Assembly (NCBI RefSeq): GCF_017312725.1
Contig: NZ_BOPO01000132.1
Location: 1 to 54,880 of the forward strand
Direction of reading: 5' to 3'
Source of the DNA: Actinocatenispora comari
GTDB lineage: Bacteria; Actinomycetota; Actinomycetes; Mycobacteriales; Micromonosporaceae
DNA length: 54,880 nucleotides
A program made the translations under genes and the position numbers. The stretch's first letter is position 1, and each line of letters begins with the position of its first letter. This document shows, piece by piece, positions 36,096-44,218 of the stretch. The notes under the pieces are model-generated. The model was not told the origin of the DNA, did not search any database, and worked only from the letters and a program-made list of their open reading frames with translations.

Positions 36096-36953
36096 ATGCC
36101 GCGACACCTGACCCGGCGCCTGCTCGGCGTCGCCGCCGGTGCCACCCTGGCGGCGGGGCTGCTGACCGCCGCCGCGCCGACCGCGCTGGCCGCACCCACG
36201 CACCACCGCCCGCACCCGTCCGCCGACGTCTCGTTCGCCGGCACCGTGGCGCTGAGCAACTGCTCCGGCTCGCTGGTACGGGTGCCGAGCGCGACCGACG
36301 ACGACAAGGCGCTGGTGCTCACCAACGGTCACTGCCTGGAGTCCGGGATGCCCGGGCCCGGGGAGGTGATCGTCGACCAGCCGTCGCACCGGACGTTCTC
36401 GCTGCTGTCCGCCGACGGCCAGGACTCGGTCGGCTCGCTGACCGCGACGACCGTCGAGTACTCGACGATGACCGACACCGACGTCACGCTGTACCAGGTG
36501 TCGCAGACCTACGGCGAGATCCAGCAGCAGTACGGGATCGCGGCGCTCGCGCTGTCCACCGAGCACCCGACGGCCGGTACCGACATCGCCGTGGTGTCGG
36601 GTTACTGGCAGCAGACGTACTCGTGCGCGATCGACGGTTTCGTGCCGGAGCTGCACGAGGCGGACTGGGTCTGGAGGGACTCGGTGCGCTACACCGAGCC
36701 GTGCCACGTGATCGGCGGTACGTCCGGCTCACCGGTGGTGGACACCGCGTCCGGCCAGGTGGTGGCGATCAACAACACCACCAACGAGGACGGCGAGCAG
36801 TGCACCCTCAACAACCCCTGCGAGGTCGCCGCCGACGGCACCGTCACCGTGCACCAGGGCATCGGCTACGCCGAGGAAACCTACGGCCTGGCCACCTGCA
36901 TCCAAGGCTCCACCATCGACCTCACCGCCCCCTGCCCCCTCCCCAAACCCTGA
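36096..36953 (+). CDS. Secreted trypsin-like serine protease
   Basis: A 285-residue secreted S1-type protease. A signal peptide (LTRRLLGVAAGATLAAGLLTAAAP, then ALA-AP) spans about residues 1-33. The catalytic triad is visible: His in LVLTNGHCLE, Asp in MTDTDVTLYQV, Ser in HVIGGTSGSPVVD. Several Cys pairs (NCSG with NGHC, YSCAI with EPCHV) suggest disulfides. Good GGGGAGGAC ribosome site precedes the ATG. Whether it is an active protease or a regulated homologue is not shown. It is followed by the 44-bp repeats. Confidence 0.9.
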   Translation: MPRHLTRRLLGVAAGATLAAGLLTAAAPTALAAPTHHRPHPSADVSFAGTVALSNCSGSLVRVPSATDDDKALVLTNGHCLESGMPGPGEVIVDQPSHRTFSLLSADGQDSVGSLTATTVEYSTMTDTDVTLYQVSQTYGEIQQQYGIAALALSTEHPTAGTDIAVVSGYWQQTYSCAIDGFVPELHEADWVWRDSVRYTEPCHVIGGTSGSPVVDTASGQVVAINNTTNEDGEQCTLNNPCEVAADGTVTVHQGIGYAEETYGLATCIQGSTIDLTAPCPLPKP

Positions 36954-36988
36954 CCAGCCACCACCCGCACTCCGGCGCCCGGGTTTGA

Positions 36989-37119
36989 GAGCCGAAGGCA
37001 AACCCCCACGGTAACCACAGCAGAGGTCGGCGAGCCGAAGGCAAAGCCCCCACGGTAACCACAGCAGAGGTCGGCGAGCCGAAGGCAAAGCCCCCACGGT
37101 GACCACAGCGGGGGTCGGG
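36989..37119 (+). repeat. 44-bp tandem repeat, three units
   Basis: Three units begin GAGCCGAAGGCAAA at 36989, 37032 and 37076 (the first is 43 bases, lacking one G). Each carries CCCCCACGGTAACCACAG or the GTGACC variant. They follow the protease stop and run into the left arm of the inverted repeat. No spacer or flanking cas gene, so not CRISPR. Confidence 0.85.
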
Positions 37120-37186
37120 GGGTGCCGGGGGGCGAAGCCCCGCCGGCGCGGGGCCCGGGGGCCGCGCCCCCGGAAGGCATACGAAA

Positions 37187-37221
37187 CCGACCCCATCCGC
37201 GCTCTCCGCGGATGGGGTCGG
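37187..37221 (-). terminator. Terminator after the tRNA-Gln/tRNA-Glu operon
   Basis: A perfect 15-bp stem (CCGACCCCATCCGCG with CGCGGATGGGGTCGG), loop of 5, lies 11 bases past the tRNA-Glu 3-prime end and is followed in the transcribed direction by TTTCGT. It is the best rho-independent terminator here together with its partner at 37839. Confidence 0.85.
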
Positions 37222-37231
37222 CCCATCGGTG

Positions 37232-37304
37232 TAGCCCCGACCGGATTCGAACCGGCGCCGCCGCCTTGAGAGGGCGGTGTCCTAGGCCGCTAGACGACGG
37301 GGCC
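37232..37304 (-). tRNA. tRNA-Glu (CTC anticodon)
   Basis: A 73-base tRNA folds fully: acceptor GGCCCCG with CGGGGCT (first pair G-U), discriminator A, anticodon arm CCGCC-CTCTCAA-GGCGG with loop reading CTC, and T-arm CCGGTTCGAATCCGG. CCA is not encoded. It lies 22 bases downstream of tRNA-Gln on the same strand. A second copy, at 37754, differs by a compensatory base-pair change in the anticodon stem. Confidence 0.97.
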
Positions 37305-37326
37305 CCAGGCGGTGCGCGGACAAAAG

Positions 37327-37398
37327 CTGGGGTACCAGGACTCGAACCTAGACTAACTGGGCCAGAACCAGTCGGGCTGCCAATTACCCCATACCCCA
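37327..37398 (-). tRNA. tRNA-Gln (CTG anticodon)
   Basis: A 72-base tRNA with acceptor TGGGGTA paired to TACCCCA, discriminator G, anticodon stem ACTGG/CCAGT and loop reading TTCTGGC with anticodon CTG, and T-arm AGGTTCGAGTCCT. CCA is not encoded. It is the first gene of a two-tRNA unit with tRNA-Glu. Confidence 0.97.
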
Positions 37399-37753
37399 TC
37401 GGTGCCCGCGCACCGGAGAGAACTGTACCCGACGATCAACGCGGCCCTCAAATCGGCCCGACCCCCACGGGTGGTGGCAGCGGTCACCGGCTCGTACCGG
37501 CGTGCCCCGACCCGTGTCCCCGGCTCCCGCGGTGCGCCGACGCCGCCACCGTGTCCCTCCCCGACCGGTTCGCCGCCGATCGGTACCGCCACCTGGACGG
37601 CTCCCACCGCCACCAGGACGCGCCGGCTGGCCGTTCCGCGCCGCGCCCGGCGCGCCGCGCCACCACCGCCGTCCCCGGACCGGATCGGCGGCTCGATGCC
37701 GACCCGCCCGCTGTCCGCCCCGCCTGCGGCGACCGCTAGAGTGAGGCACGTAC
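37399..37753. other. Gene-free gap between the divergent tRNAs
   Basis: 355 bases separating the tRNA-Gln/tRNA-Glu unit (minus) and the second tRNA-Glu (plus). It contains the minus-strand promoter listed separately. A possible plus-strand -10 TAGAGT is at 37737-37742, 12 bases before the tRNA-Glu start, without a clear -35. Open frames here are Arg/Pro-rich and unsupported. Confidence 0.6.
37422..37451 (-). promoter_or_regulatory. Putative promoter for tRNA-Gln/tRNA-Glu
   Basis: On the minus strand TTGAGG (37451-37446) and TACAGT (37427-37422) are separated by 18 bases, a good housekeeping-sigma match, 23 bases before the tRNA-Gln 5-prime end. Confidence 0.55.
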
Positions 37754-37826
37754 GGCCCCGTCGTCTAGCGGCCTAGGACACTGCCCTCTCAAGGCAGCGG
37801 CGCCGGTTCGAATCCGGTCGGGGCTA
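37754..37826 (+). tRNA. tRNA-Glu (CTC anticodon), second copy
   Basis: A 73-base tRNA matching the minus-strand copy except at two positions of the anticodon stem: CTGCC-CTCTCAA-GGCAG replaces CCGCC/GGCGG, a C-G to T-A swap that keeps the pair. Acceptor, T-arm and discriminator A are unchanged. It is transcribed alone and lies in the right arm of the inverted repeat. Confidence 0.97.
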
Positions 37827-37838
37827 CACGACCTTGGT

Positions 37839-37871
37839 GACCCCTGTCCGCATGGAGCGCGGACGGGGGTC
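37839..37871 (+). terminator. Terminator after the second tRNA-Glu
   Basis: Stem GACCCCTGTCCGC pairs with GCGGACGGGGGTC over 13 bp (one G-U), loop of 7, followed by GTTTCGT. It lies 12 bases past the tRNA and is the counterpart of 37187-37221. Confidence 0.82.
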
Positions 37872-38125
37872 GTTTCGTGTGCCCTCCGGGGGCGCAGCCC
37901 CCGGGCCCCGCGCCGGCGGGGCTTCGCCCCCCGGCACCCCCCGACACTCACTGTGGTCACCGTGGCGCTGACCCTGGTCACCCCGTCACGACCCTGGTCA
38001 CCCCTGTCCGCATCGAGCGCGAACGGAGCCGTTTCGAATGCTTCCGGGGCGGGGCTCTTCGACAACCTGGCTCCGGAGATGGTCGCCGGGCGCTGACGTT
38101 GGTCGCTGGCCGGATGGAGTGCGGA

Positions 38126-38220
38126 CGGGGGTTTCGGGGTGGGGTGGGGTGCTGGTGGGGGGTGCGGGTTCAGGGGGTGGGAGGGGGTGGGGGTGGGGTG
38201 GGCTGCGCGGGGTGGGGGCG
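38126..38220 (+). other. G-rich tract, potential G-quadruplex
   Basis: At least ten runs of three to six G with short T/C/A spacers lie on the coding strand, ending about 43 bases before the methyltransferase start. The composition is unlike the neighbouring coding DNA. Quadruplex formation is only a possibility. Confidence 0.6.
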
Positions 38221-38262
38221 CCATTGTTCGGGGGTCTGGGCGTTGACGGGGCGGAGGGGCTG

Positions 38263-39099
38263 GTGAGCGGGTTGGATGCGGGGGCGCGGGCGGTGTGGGG
38301 CGGGCAGGCGCGTGCGTACGCGGAATCGTTCGCGGCGGTGTGTGCTCGACCGGTCGGGGAACTGCTCGACGCCGTCGACGCCGGCGCCGGCGTGCGGCTG
38401 CTGGACGTCGGTACCGGGTCGGGCAACGTGGCCGCCGCCGCCTGCCAGCGCGGTGCCCGGGTGACGGCCGTCGATGCCGAACCGGGCATGGTGGAGCTGA
38501 CCGCGAACGCCGTACCGCGGGCCGACGTCGGGGTCGCCGCGCTGCCGTCGCTGCCGTTCGCCGACGACGTCTTCGACGTGGTGACCGCGAACTTCGTGCT
38601 GGACCACGTCGGCTGGCCGCGGCGGGCGGTCGCCGAACTGGCCCGGGTGACCCGCCCGGGCGGCCGGATCGCGGTGACCCTGTGGCCGGTACCGGCCGGG
38701 GCCGGCCACGCGCTGCTCGGCCGGGCGACCCTGGCCGCCGGCGTGCCGCGGCCCGAACACCGGACGGTGCTGCCACCGGAGACCGACTTCCCGCGTACCG
38801 AGAACGGCGTGACCGGACTGCTCCGGGACGCCGGGCTGGCCACCCCGGTGGCCCGGACGATCGCCTGGGAACACCACACCGACGCGCGCCAGTGGTGGCG
38901 CGCGGCGGAGTCCGGCGTCGGGTTCAACGGTCACCTCATCGCCAGCCAGCCGGCCGCGACCCGGGCGGCGATCCGGCGGCAGTTCGAGGCGCTGGCGGCC
39001 GGGTTCGCCGGCCCGGACGGCCGGCTCGCGCTGCCGCACCGGGCGCTGCTCGCCACCGGTACCGTCCCCGCTCCCCCGGGCCGACGGCACGACTCGTGA
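38263..39099 (+). CDS. SAM-dependent class I methyltransferase
   Basis: A 278-residue methyltransferase (UbiE/Methyltransf_11 type). SAM motif I is LLDVGTGSGNVAAAA, motif II acid is VTAVDAEPGMVEL, motif III is LPSLPFADDVFDVVTANFVLDHV and post-motif is RVTRPGGRIAVTLW. The GTG at 38263 follows GGAGGGG closely; the longer reading upstream runs through the G-rich tract and is unlikely. Substrate unknown. It stands alone between the tRNA cluster and a convergent HAD gene. Confidence 0.85.
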   Translation: MSGLDAGARAVWGGQARAYAESFAAVCARPVGELLDAVDAGAGVRLLDVGTGSGNVAAAACQRGARVTAVDAEPGMVELTANAVPRADVGVAALPSLPFADDVFDVVTANFVLDHVGWPRRAVAELARVTRPGGRIAVTLWPVPAGAGHALLGRATLAAGVPRPEHRTVLPPETDFPRTENGVTGLLRDAGLATPVARTIAWEHHTDARQWWRAAESGVGFNGHLIASQPAATRAAIRRQFEALAAGFAGPDGRLALPHRALLATGTVPAPPGRRHDS

Positions 39100-39176
39100 C
39101 CGCCGCGCCCGGGACCGCCGGCTCGATGCCGGCACACCGTTCGCCGGCACGAGCCGAGCCGACCGGACGGGCGCCG

Positions 39177-39318
39177 ACCCGGATCCGTACCGGCGCAACG
39201 GATCCGCACCGGCCGAATCCATGACGGCTGGATCCGCACCGGCCGAACATCCCGGCTGGATCCGGATCGACCGAAATCCGTGCCGGCCGGATCCGGGGCG
39301 GCGCAACGGATCCGGTCA
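39177..39318 (+). repeat. Degenerate ~30-bp repeat containing GGATCC
   Basis: Five to six imperfect units start GGATCCG(C/T)ACCGGC or a variant, at spacings of about 19-31 bases, in the gap between the convergent methyltransferase and HAD genes. They encode nothing convincing. Confidence 0.65.
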
Positions 39319-40017
39319 GCGGGCGGCGAGCTCGAGGGCGGCGGGCAGGGCGACGAGGTCCGGGATCCGGTGCACGCCGGGCGGGGTGGCGGCCGCCGTC
39401 GACCGCCGGTCCAACCAGACGCCGGTGAGGCCGGCGGCGTGCGCGGCAGTCGCGTCGGTACCGGGGTTGTCGCCGACGTACGCCGCCTCGTGCCGACCCA
39501 CGCCGAGCGCGCGGCACGCGTACCCGAAGATGGCCGGATCGGGTTTGGCGCAGCCGGCGGTGTCGACGCACACCACGCAGGCGAACCGGTCCAGCAGGCC
39601 GGCGGCGGCGAGCTTGTGCCGGGCGTGCGCCTCGTCGTTGTTGCTGACCACCCCGAGCACCGCCGACGCGGCCACCACCCGCAGGCAGTCCACCACGTCG
39701 TCGAACGGGCGCAGCGCGGCCTGGTAGTGCCGGCGGTACCCGCGGAACCAGGCCGCCGGGTCCGCCGGCGCCGGCCGGCCCAGCCAGCGGGCCATGGCCA
39801 CCGCGCGGGCGTCCTGCTGGTCGGCGAAGGTCAGCTCACCGGCCAGATAGCGGGCGAACTCCTGCTCCTGCACCGCGTTCCAGTACGCCGCCGCGGCCGG
39901 TCGATCGGCGGCCGGTACGCCCAGCTCGGCGAGGTAGCCGAGGATGCCGCGCCGCTCCGCGGTCGAGTAGTCGACCAGCGTGTCGTCGACGTCGAACAGC
40001 ACCGCCCGCACCGCCAT
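39316..40017 (-). CDS. HAD-superfamily hydrolase
   Basis: A 233-residue HAD hydrolase. Motif I is AVLFDVDDTLVDY at the N-terminus (with the DxD pair), motif II is VLGVVSNNDEA, the motif III Lys is in AGCAKPDPAIFG, and motif IV is AAYVGDNPGTDATAAHAAG. The cap region (about residues 20-90) is helical, as in haloacid dehalogenase/phosphoglycolate phosphatase types. The ATG at 40017 follows GGGAGGG. It lies 127 bases downstream of gltX. Substrate unknown. Confidence 0.88.
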   Translation of the reverse strand: MAVRAVLFDVDDTLVDYSTAERRGILGYLAELGVPAADRPAAAAYWNAVQEQEFARYLAGELTFADQQDARAVAMARWLGRPAPADPAAWFRGYRRHYQAALRPFDDVVDCLRVVAASAVLGVVSNNDEAHARHKLAAAGLLDRFACVVCVDTAGCAKPDPAIFGYACRALGVGRHEAAYVGDNPGTDATAAHAAGLTGVWLDRRSTAAATPPGVHRIPDLVALPAALELAAR

Positions 40018-40143
40018 GGCCCTCCCGTCGGTCGCGCCCGGCCGGAGCCTACCGAGTTACGAGCGGGCGTGCCCGGCTCGTACGGTGCGGTCGGCAGGGC
40101 GCACCGTCGCCGGCCGGTGCCGGTGCACCGGCCGGCGACGGCG

Positions 40144-41655
40144 TCAGGCCAGCTTCGCGCGGGCGGCGCGGAGCCGGGACAGCGACCGGTCGCGGCCCAG
40201 CAACTCCATCGACTCGTACAGCGGGGGCGACACGGTGCGGCCCGTCACCGCGACCCGCACCGGAGCGAACGCCTTGCGCGGCTTGAGTTCCAGCCCGTCG
40301 ACCAGCGCCACCTTCAGCGCCTCCTCGAGGTCGGCGGCGCGCCAGTCGGCGAGGGCGTCGAGCGCGGCGATCGAGGCGTCCAGGACCGGCGCGGCGTCGG
40401 CGCCGAGCGCCTTGGCCGCGCTGGCCTCCTCCGGCTCGAACGACTCCTCCGGGCCGAACAGGAACCGCAGCATGTCCGGCGCCTGGCCGAGCGTCGTGAT
40501 CCGCTCCTGGATCAGCGGCGCGGCGGCGGCGATCACCGCCCGCTCGGCGTCGGTCGGCGTCACCAGCCCGGCCTCGACCAGGTACGGGACGATCCGGTCG
40601 ACGAAGTCGTCCGGGGTGAGCAGCCGCACGTGCGCGGCGTTGATCGCGGCCAGCTTCTTGCCGTCGAACCGGGCCGGGTTGACGTTGACGTCGGCGACGT
40701 CGAACGCCTCGACCAGCTCCGCCGGGCTGAACACGTCCCGGTCCGGCGCGATCGACCAGCCCAGCAGCGCCAGGTAGTTGACCATGCCCTCCGGCAGGTA
40801 CCCCTCCCGGCGGTACCGGAACAGGTCGCTGGAGGGGTCGCGCTTGGACAGCTTCTTGTTGCCCTCCCCCATCACGTACGGCAGGTGCCCGAACCGTGGC
40901 GTGCGCTCGGCCACGCCGATCGCGATCAGCGCGCGGTAGAGCGCGAGCTGACGCGGGGTGGACGGCAGCAGGTCCTCGCCGCGCAGTACGTGGGTGATCC
41001 GCATCATCGCGTCGTCGACCGGGTTGACCAGCGTGTACAGCGGGTCGCCGGTGCCGCGGACGATGACGAAGTCGGGCACCGAGCCGACCTTGAAGGTGAC
41101 CTCGCCGCGAACCACGTCGTCCCAGGTCAGGTCCTCGTCGGGCATCCGCAGCCGCAGCGTCGGGGCCCGCCCCTCGGCCCGGAACGCGGCCTTCTGCTCG
41201 TCGGTGAGGTCCCGGTCGAAGTTGTCGTAGCCCAGCTTCGGATCCCGACCGGCGGCCTTGTGCCGCGCCTCGATCTCCTCGGCGGTGGAGAACGACTCGT
41301 ACGCGAAACCGCCCTCGACCAGGCGCTTCGCCACGTCGGCGTAGATCTCGCGCCGCTGGCTCTGCCGGTACGGCGCGTACGGGCCGCCGACCTCCGGACC
41401 CTCGTCGTAGTCCATGCCGAGCCAGGACATCGCGTCCAGCAGCATCCGGTAGCTGTCCTCGGAGTCGCGCGCGGCGTCGGTGTCCTCGATCCGGAAGATC
41501 AGCTTCCCGCCGGTGTGCCGCGCGTACGCCCAGTTGTAGAGCCCGGCGCGCATCAGCCCGACGTGCGGGGTACCGGTGGGCGACGGGCAGAACCGCACCC
41601 GGATGTCGGCGCCGGTCGGTTCCGCGTCGGTCGGTACGGAGTCGTGGTCAGTCAA
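40144..41655 (-). CDS. gltX: Glutamyl-tRNA synthetase
   Basis: A 503-residue class I GluRS. The HIGH-type motif is in [20 protein letters not shown], and the KMSKS-type motif is in [13 protein letters not shown]. The anticodon-binding helical part follows to the C-terminus. The ATG at 41655 overlaps the upstream gene end by 8 bases. Two tRNA-Glu genes and a tRNA-Gln gene lie 2-4 kb away. Actinobacteria often use a non-discriminating GluRS that also charges tRNA-Gln; whether this one does is not shown by sequence alone. Confidence 0.98.
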   Translation of the reverse strand: MTDHDSVPTDAEPTGADIRVRFCPSPTGTPHVGLMRAGLYNWAYARHTGGKLIFRIEDTDAARDSEDSYRMLLDAMSWLGMDYDEGPEVGGPYAPYRQSQRREIYADVAKRLVEGGFAYESFSTAEEIEARHKAAGRDPKLGYDNFDRDLTDEQKAAFRAEGRAPTLRLRMPDEDLTWDDVVRGEVTFKVGSVPDFVIVRGTGDPLYTLVNPVDDAMMRITHVLRGEDLLPSTPRQLALYRALIAIGVAERTPRFGHLPYVMGEGNKKLSKRDPSSDLFRYRREGYLPEGMVNYLALLGWSIAPDRDVFSPAELVEAFDVADVNVNPARFDGKKLAAINAAHVRLLTPDDFVDRIVPYLVEAGLVTPTDAERAVIAAAAPLIQERITTLGQAPDMLRFLFGPEESFEPEEASAAKALGADAAPVLDASIAALDALADWRAADLEEALKVALVDGLELKPRKAFAPVRVAVTGRTVSPPLYESMELLGRDRSLSRLRAARAKLA

Positions 41656-42436
41656 GGTTCACCACCGGGTTGCTCAGGGTGCCGAGGCCGTCGATGGCCA
41701 CGGTCACCGTGTCGCCGTCGGTCAGCGGTCCGACGCCCGCCGGCGTACCGGTGAGGATCACGTCACCGGGCAGCAGCGTCATCACGTGCGACACGTACGA
41801 GACGAGGGTCGGGATGTCGAAGATCAGGTCCTTGGTACGCCCGCGCTGGCGCACCTCGTCGCCGACGGTGCAGGTCATCTGGACGTCGGAGACGTCCGCC
41901 TCGGTGTCGATCCAGGGGCCGAGGGGGCAGAACGAGTCGAAGCCCTTCGCCCGGGTCCACTGCCCGTCGCTGCGCTGCAGGTCGCGCGCGGTGACGTCGT
42001 TGGCGCAGGTGTACCCGAAGATCGCGGCCGGCGCGGCGGCCCGGTCGAGGCGGCGGGCGCCGGTCAACCCGATCACCACCGCGAGCTCCGCCTCGTGTTC
42101 GACCTGCTTGGACTGGGCGGGCAGCCGGATCGCATCGCCGGGGCCGACCACCGAGGTGGACGGCTTGAGGAACAGCAACGGTTCCTTCGGCACCTCGGCG
42201 TTGTGCTCGGCGGCGTGCGCGGCATAGTTGCGGCCGACGCACACGACCTTGCTCGGCAGGATCGGCGACAGCAGCCGCACGTCGTCCACGGCCCACCGTT
42301 GCCCGGTGATCTGCACCCGGCCGAACGGCAGCCCCTCGATCTGGGCGACGGTCAACCCCTCCGTCCCCGCTGCGGGGTCACCCTCGACCACCCCGAACGA
42401 CATGCCGCCACCGTGGGCGAACCGTGCGATACGCAC
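41648..42436 (-). CDS. Fumarylacetoacetate hydrolase-family protein
   Basis: A 262-residue FAH-family enzyme. Characteristic stretches are [36 protein letters not shown], the metal-binding [12 protein letters not shown], and [14 protein letters not shown], ending with the [18 protein letters not shown] segment. Family members act on fumarylpyruvate, 2-hydroxyhepta-diene-dioate or oxaloacetate; the exact one is unknown. The start is GTG at 42436. It is coupled to gltX by an 8-base overlap, which is common in actinobacteria. Confidence 0.93.
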   Translation of the reverse strand: MRIARFAHGGGMSFGVVEGDPAAGTEGLTVAQIEGLPFGRVQITGQRWAVDDVRLLSPILPSKVVCVGRNYAAHAAEHNAEVPKEPLLFLKPSTSVVGPGDAIRLPAQSKQVEHEAELAVVIGLTGARRLDRAAAPAAIFGYTCANDVTARDLQRSDGQWTRAKGFDSFCPLGPWIDTEADVSDVQMTCTVGDEVRQRGRTKDLIFDIPTLVSYVSHVMTLLPGDVILTGTPAGVGPLTDGDTVTVAIDGLGTLSNPVVNLD

Positions 42437-42585
42437 AACACAACCTTCCCGTCGCCGACCGCCGCCGATCGGCTCGGCGACGGTACGAATTGCCTCTGGC
42501 AGAGAATCTAACGTTCCGCGACCCCGCGGCGTCGACGGGATAACGCGCCGGCCGGTCGGCCCGTCGTCGCTGGCAGACTGGACGC

Positions 42586-43515
42586 ATGTCCGTACCGCCC
42601 AGCATGCCCGCCGGCGCCGACCCGCCCGGCGCGGTGTCGACCGGTGGCCGGCGCGAGGTGCTGGCCGAACCGGACTGGCGGCGCCGGCGGGCGCAGCACG
42701 AGCGGCGGGTCGACGGCTGGACCCGGCCGCACCTGGCCCGGCGCCGCGACGGGCTGCGCCATCCGGTACAGGACTTCCTGTTCACGTACTACTCGCACCG
42801 CCCGGCGCAGCTGCGCCGTTGGCACCCGGGCGCCGGGATCGTGCTCGCCGGTGCCGACCCGGCCGAGTTCGGCGACCGGTACCAGCCGGTCGACGGCGGC
42901 GCCGCGCTGGCCGCCGGCCCGCTGCTCGCCCGCCGTGCCGACACCGTCGCCTGGGTCCGCGACCTGCTGGCACGCACCGCGGCGCGGCCGGCCCAGTTCG
43001 GCTGCTTCGGCCTGCACGAGTGGGCCATGGTGTACCGGCAGACGCCCGGGCAGCTGCGGCACGCGGCCTGGCCGCTGCGGCTGTCGTCGGCCGACACCGA
43101 CCGGGTGGTCGCCGAGCGCGGCGTGCGGTGCAGCCACTTCGACGCGTTCCGGTTCTTCACCGAACCGGCCCGGCCGCTCAACCTGCTGCAGCCCACCCGG
43201 GAGCGGCAGGCCGAGCTGGAGCAGCCGGGCTGCCTGCACGCGACCATGGACCTGTACAAGTGGGCGTACAAGCTGTCCCCGCTGGTCGGCAGCGACCTGG
43301 TGGCGGACTGTTTCGCGCTGGCCCGGGACGTCCGGGAGATCGACATGCGCGCCTCGCCGTACGACCTGAGCGCGCTGGGCTACCGACCGATCCCGATCGA
43401 GACGCCCGCCGGCCGCGCCGAGTACGCCGCCGCCCAGCGGGCGATGTCCGACCGCGCCGCGCCACTGCGGCACCGCCTGATCGCCGCCTGCGACGACCTG
43501 CTCGCCCAGCGGTGA
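42586..43515 (+). CDS. Conserved actinobacterial protein (often labelled 3-methyladenine DNA glycosylase)
   Basis: A 309-residue cytosolic protein. Conserved stretches include VQDFLFTYYSHRPAQLRRWHPG, GCFGLHEWAMVYRQ, RCSHFDAFRFFTEPARPLN and CLHATMDLYKWAYKLSPL, with several His and Trp. Such proteins are widespread in actinobacteria and often carry the label 3-methyladenine DNA glycosylase, but I see no helix-hairpin-helix or AlkA-type motif, so treat that function as unproven. The ATG at 42586 follows a 150-base gap from the FAH gene, which is divergent. Confidence 0.75.
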   Translation: MSVPPSMPAGADPPGAVSTGGRREVLAEPDWRRRRAQHERRVDGWTRPHLARRRDGLRHPVQDFLFTYYSHRPAQLRRWHPGAGIVLAGADPAEFGDRYQPVDGGAALAAGPLLARRADTVAWVRDLLARTAARPAQFGCFGLHEWAMVYRQTPGQLRHAAWPLRLSSADTDRVVAERGVRCSHFDAFRFFTEPARPLNLLQPTRERQAELEQPGCLHATMDLYKWAYKLSPLVGSDLVADCFALARDVREIDMRASPYDLSALGYRPIPIETPAGRAEYAAAQRAMSDRAAPLRHRLIAACDDLLAQR

Positions 43516-43561
43516 CGAGTCCCTTCGCCGCCGGACGATGCCGACCGCGGGGCGGCGAAGG

Positions 43562-44218
43562 TCAGGGGCGGGTGCCGACCAGGCCCGCCTCGTACGCGGC
43601 GATGACGAGCTGGGCGCGGTCCCGGGCGGCGAGCTTGGCCAGCAGCCGGCCGATGTGCGACTTGACCGTGCCGTGGCTCAGGTGCAGGTGGTTGGCGATC
43701 TCGGTGTTGGACAGGCCGCGGCCGACCAGCGTGAGCACCTCCCGCTCCCGGTCGGTCACCCCGGCCAGCGCGGTCCGCACCTGCCCCGTCGGCGCCGGCC
43801 GGGCGGCGAACTCGGCGAGCAGCCGCCGGGTGACGCTCGGCGCGAGCAGCGCCTCGCCCGCGGCGACGACCCGGATGCCGGCGAGCAGGTCCGCCGGCGG
43901 CGTGTCCTTGAGCAGGAAGCCGCTGGCACCGGCGCGCAGCGCCGCGTAGACGTACTCGTCGAGATCGAACATGGTCAGGATCAGCACCCGGGTGTCCGGC
44001 AGCTCGGCGCAGATCCGCCGGGTCGCCTCGATGCCGTCGGTGCCGGGCATCCGGACGTCCATCAGCACCACGTCCGGGCGCAGCCGCGCGGCCTCGGCGA
44101 CGGCCTGCGCACCGTCCGCGGCCTCGCCGACCACCCGCAGCCCGTCCGCGGTGTCCACCAGTACCCGGAACGAGCCGCGCAGCAGCGCCTGGTCGTCGGC
44201 GATCAGGACCGAGATCAC
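43562..44218 (-). CDS. NarL/LuxR-family response regulator
   Basis: A 218-residue response regulator. The receiver has the acidic pair in LIADDQALLRGSF, phospho-acceptor Asp54 in VVLMDVRMPGTDG, Thr in LILTMFDLDEY, and Lys in GFLLKDTPP. The LuxR HTH is at the C-terminus (VTDREREVLTLVGRG, LSNTEIANHLHLSHGTVKSH). Its GTG overlaps the kinase stop by 4 bases (GTGA), so kinase and regulator are coupled. With the divergent ABC exporter it forms a likely sense-and-export set. Confidence 0.95.
   Translation of the reverse strand: MISVLIADDQALLRGSFRVLVDTADGLRVVGEAADGAQAVAEAARLRPDVVLMDVRMPGTDGIEATRRICAELPDTRVLILTMFDLDEYVYAALRAGASGFLLKDTPPADLLAGIRVVAAGEALLAPSVTRRLLAEFAARPAPTGQVRTALAGVTDREREVLTLVGRGLSNTEIANHLHLSHGTVKSHIGRLLAKLAARDRAQLVIAAYEAGLVGTRP

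Larger units (their letters stand above)
37094..37304 (-). repeat. Left arm of a ~210-bp inverted repeat (carries tRNA-Glu)
   Basis: This arm is, read in reverse complement, closely similar to 37754-37965. Shared blocks are the tRNA-Glu gene, its terminator hairpin with TTTCGT, a very GC-rich block of about 57 bases that is almost identical, and the GTGGTCACCGTGG end. The arms flank a 449-base spacer with tRNA-Gln. Confidence 0.85.
37754..37965 (+). repeat. Right arm of the ~210-bp inverted repeat
   Basis: Contains tRNA-Glu, the hairpin at 37839-37871, and the GC-rich block starting TCCGGGGGCGCAGCCCCCGG and ending GGCACCCCCCG, which differs at one base from the left-arm reverse complement over about 57 bases. 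Confidence 0.85.
37827..38262. other. Repeat-rich gap before the methyltransferase gene
   Basis: 436 bases without a gene. It holds the rest of the right inverted-repeat arm, then a degenerate second copy of the terminator region (around 37992-38045: CACCCCTGTCCGCAT again followed by GTTTCGAATGCTTCC), a third partial copy near 38106, and a strongly G-rich tract (38126-38220). Confidence 0.7.

Noticed and set aside
36989-37119. Possible CRISPR array
   Set aside because: Units are contiguous with no unique spacers and there are no cas genes.
42378-42785. Minus-strand frame between the FAH and glycosylase-like genes
   Set aside because: Arg/Ser/Thr-rich shadow with no domain or ribosome site.
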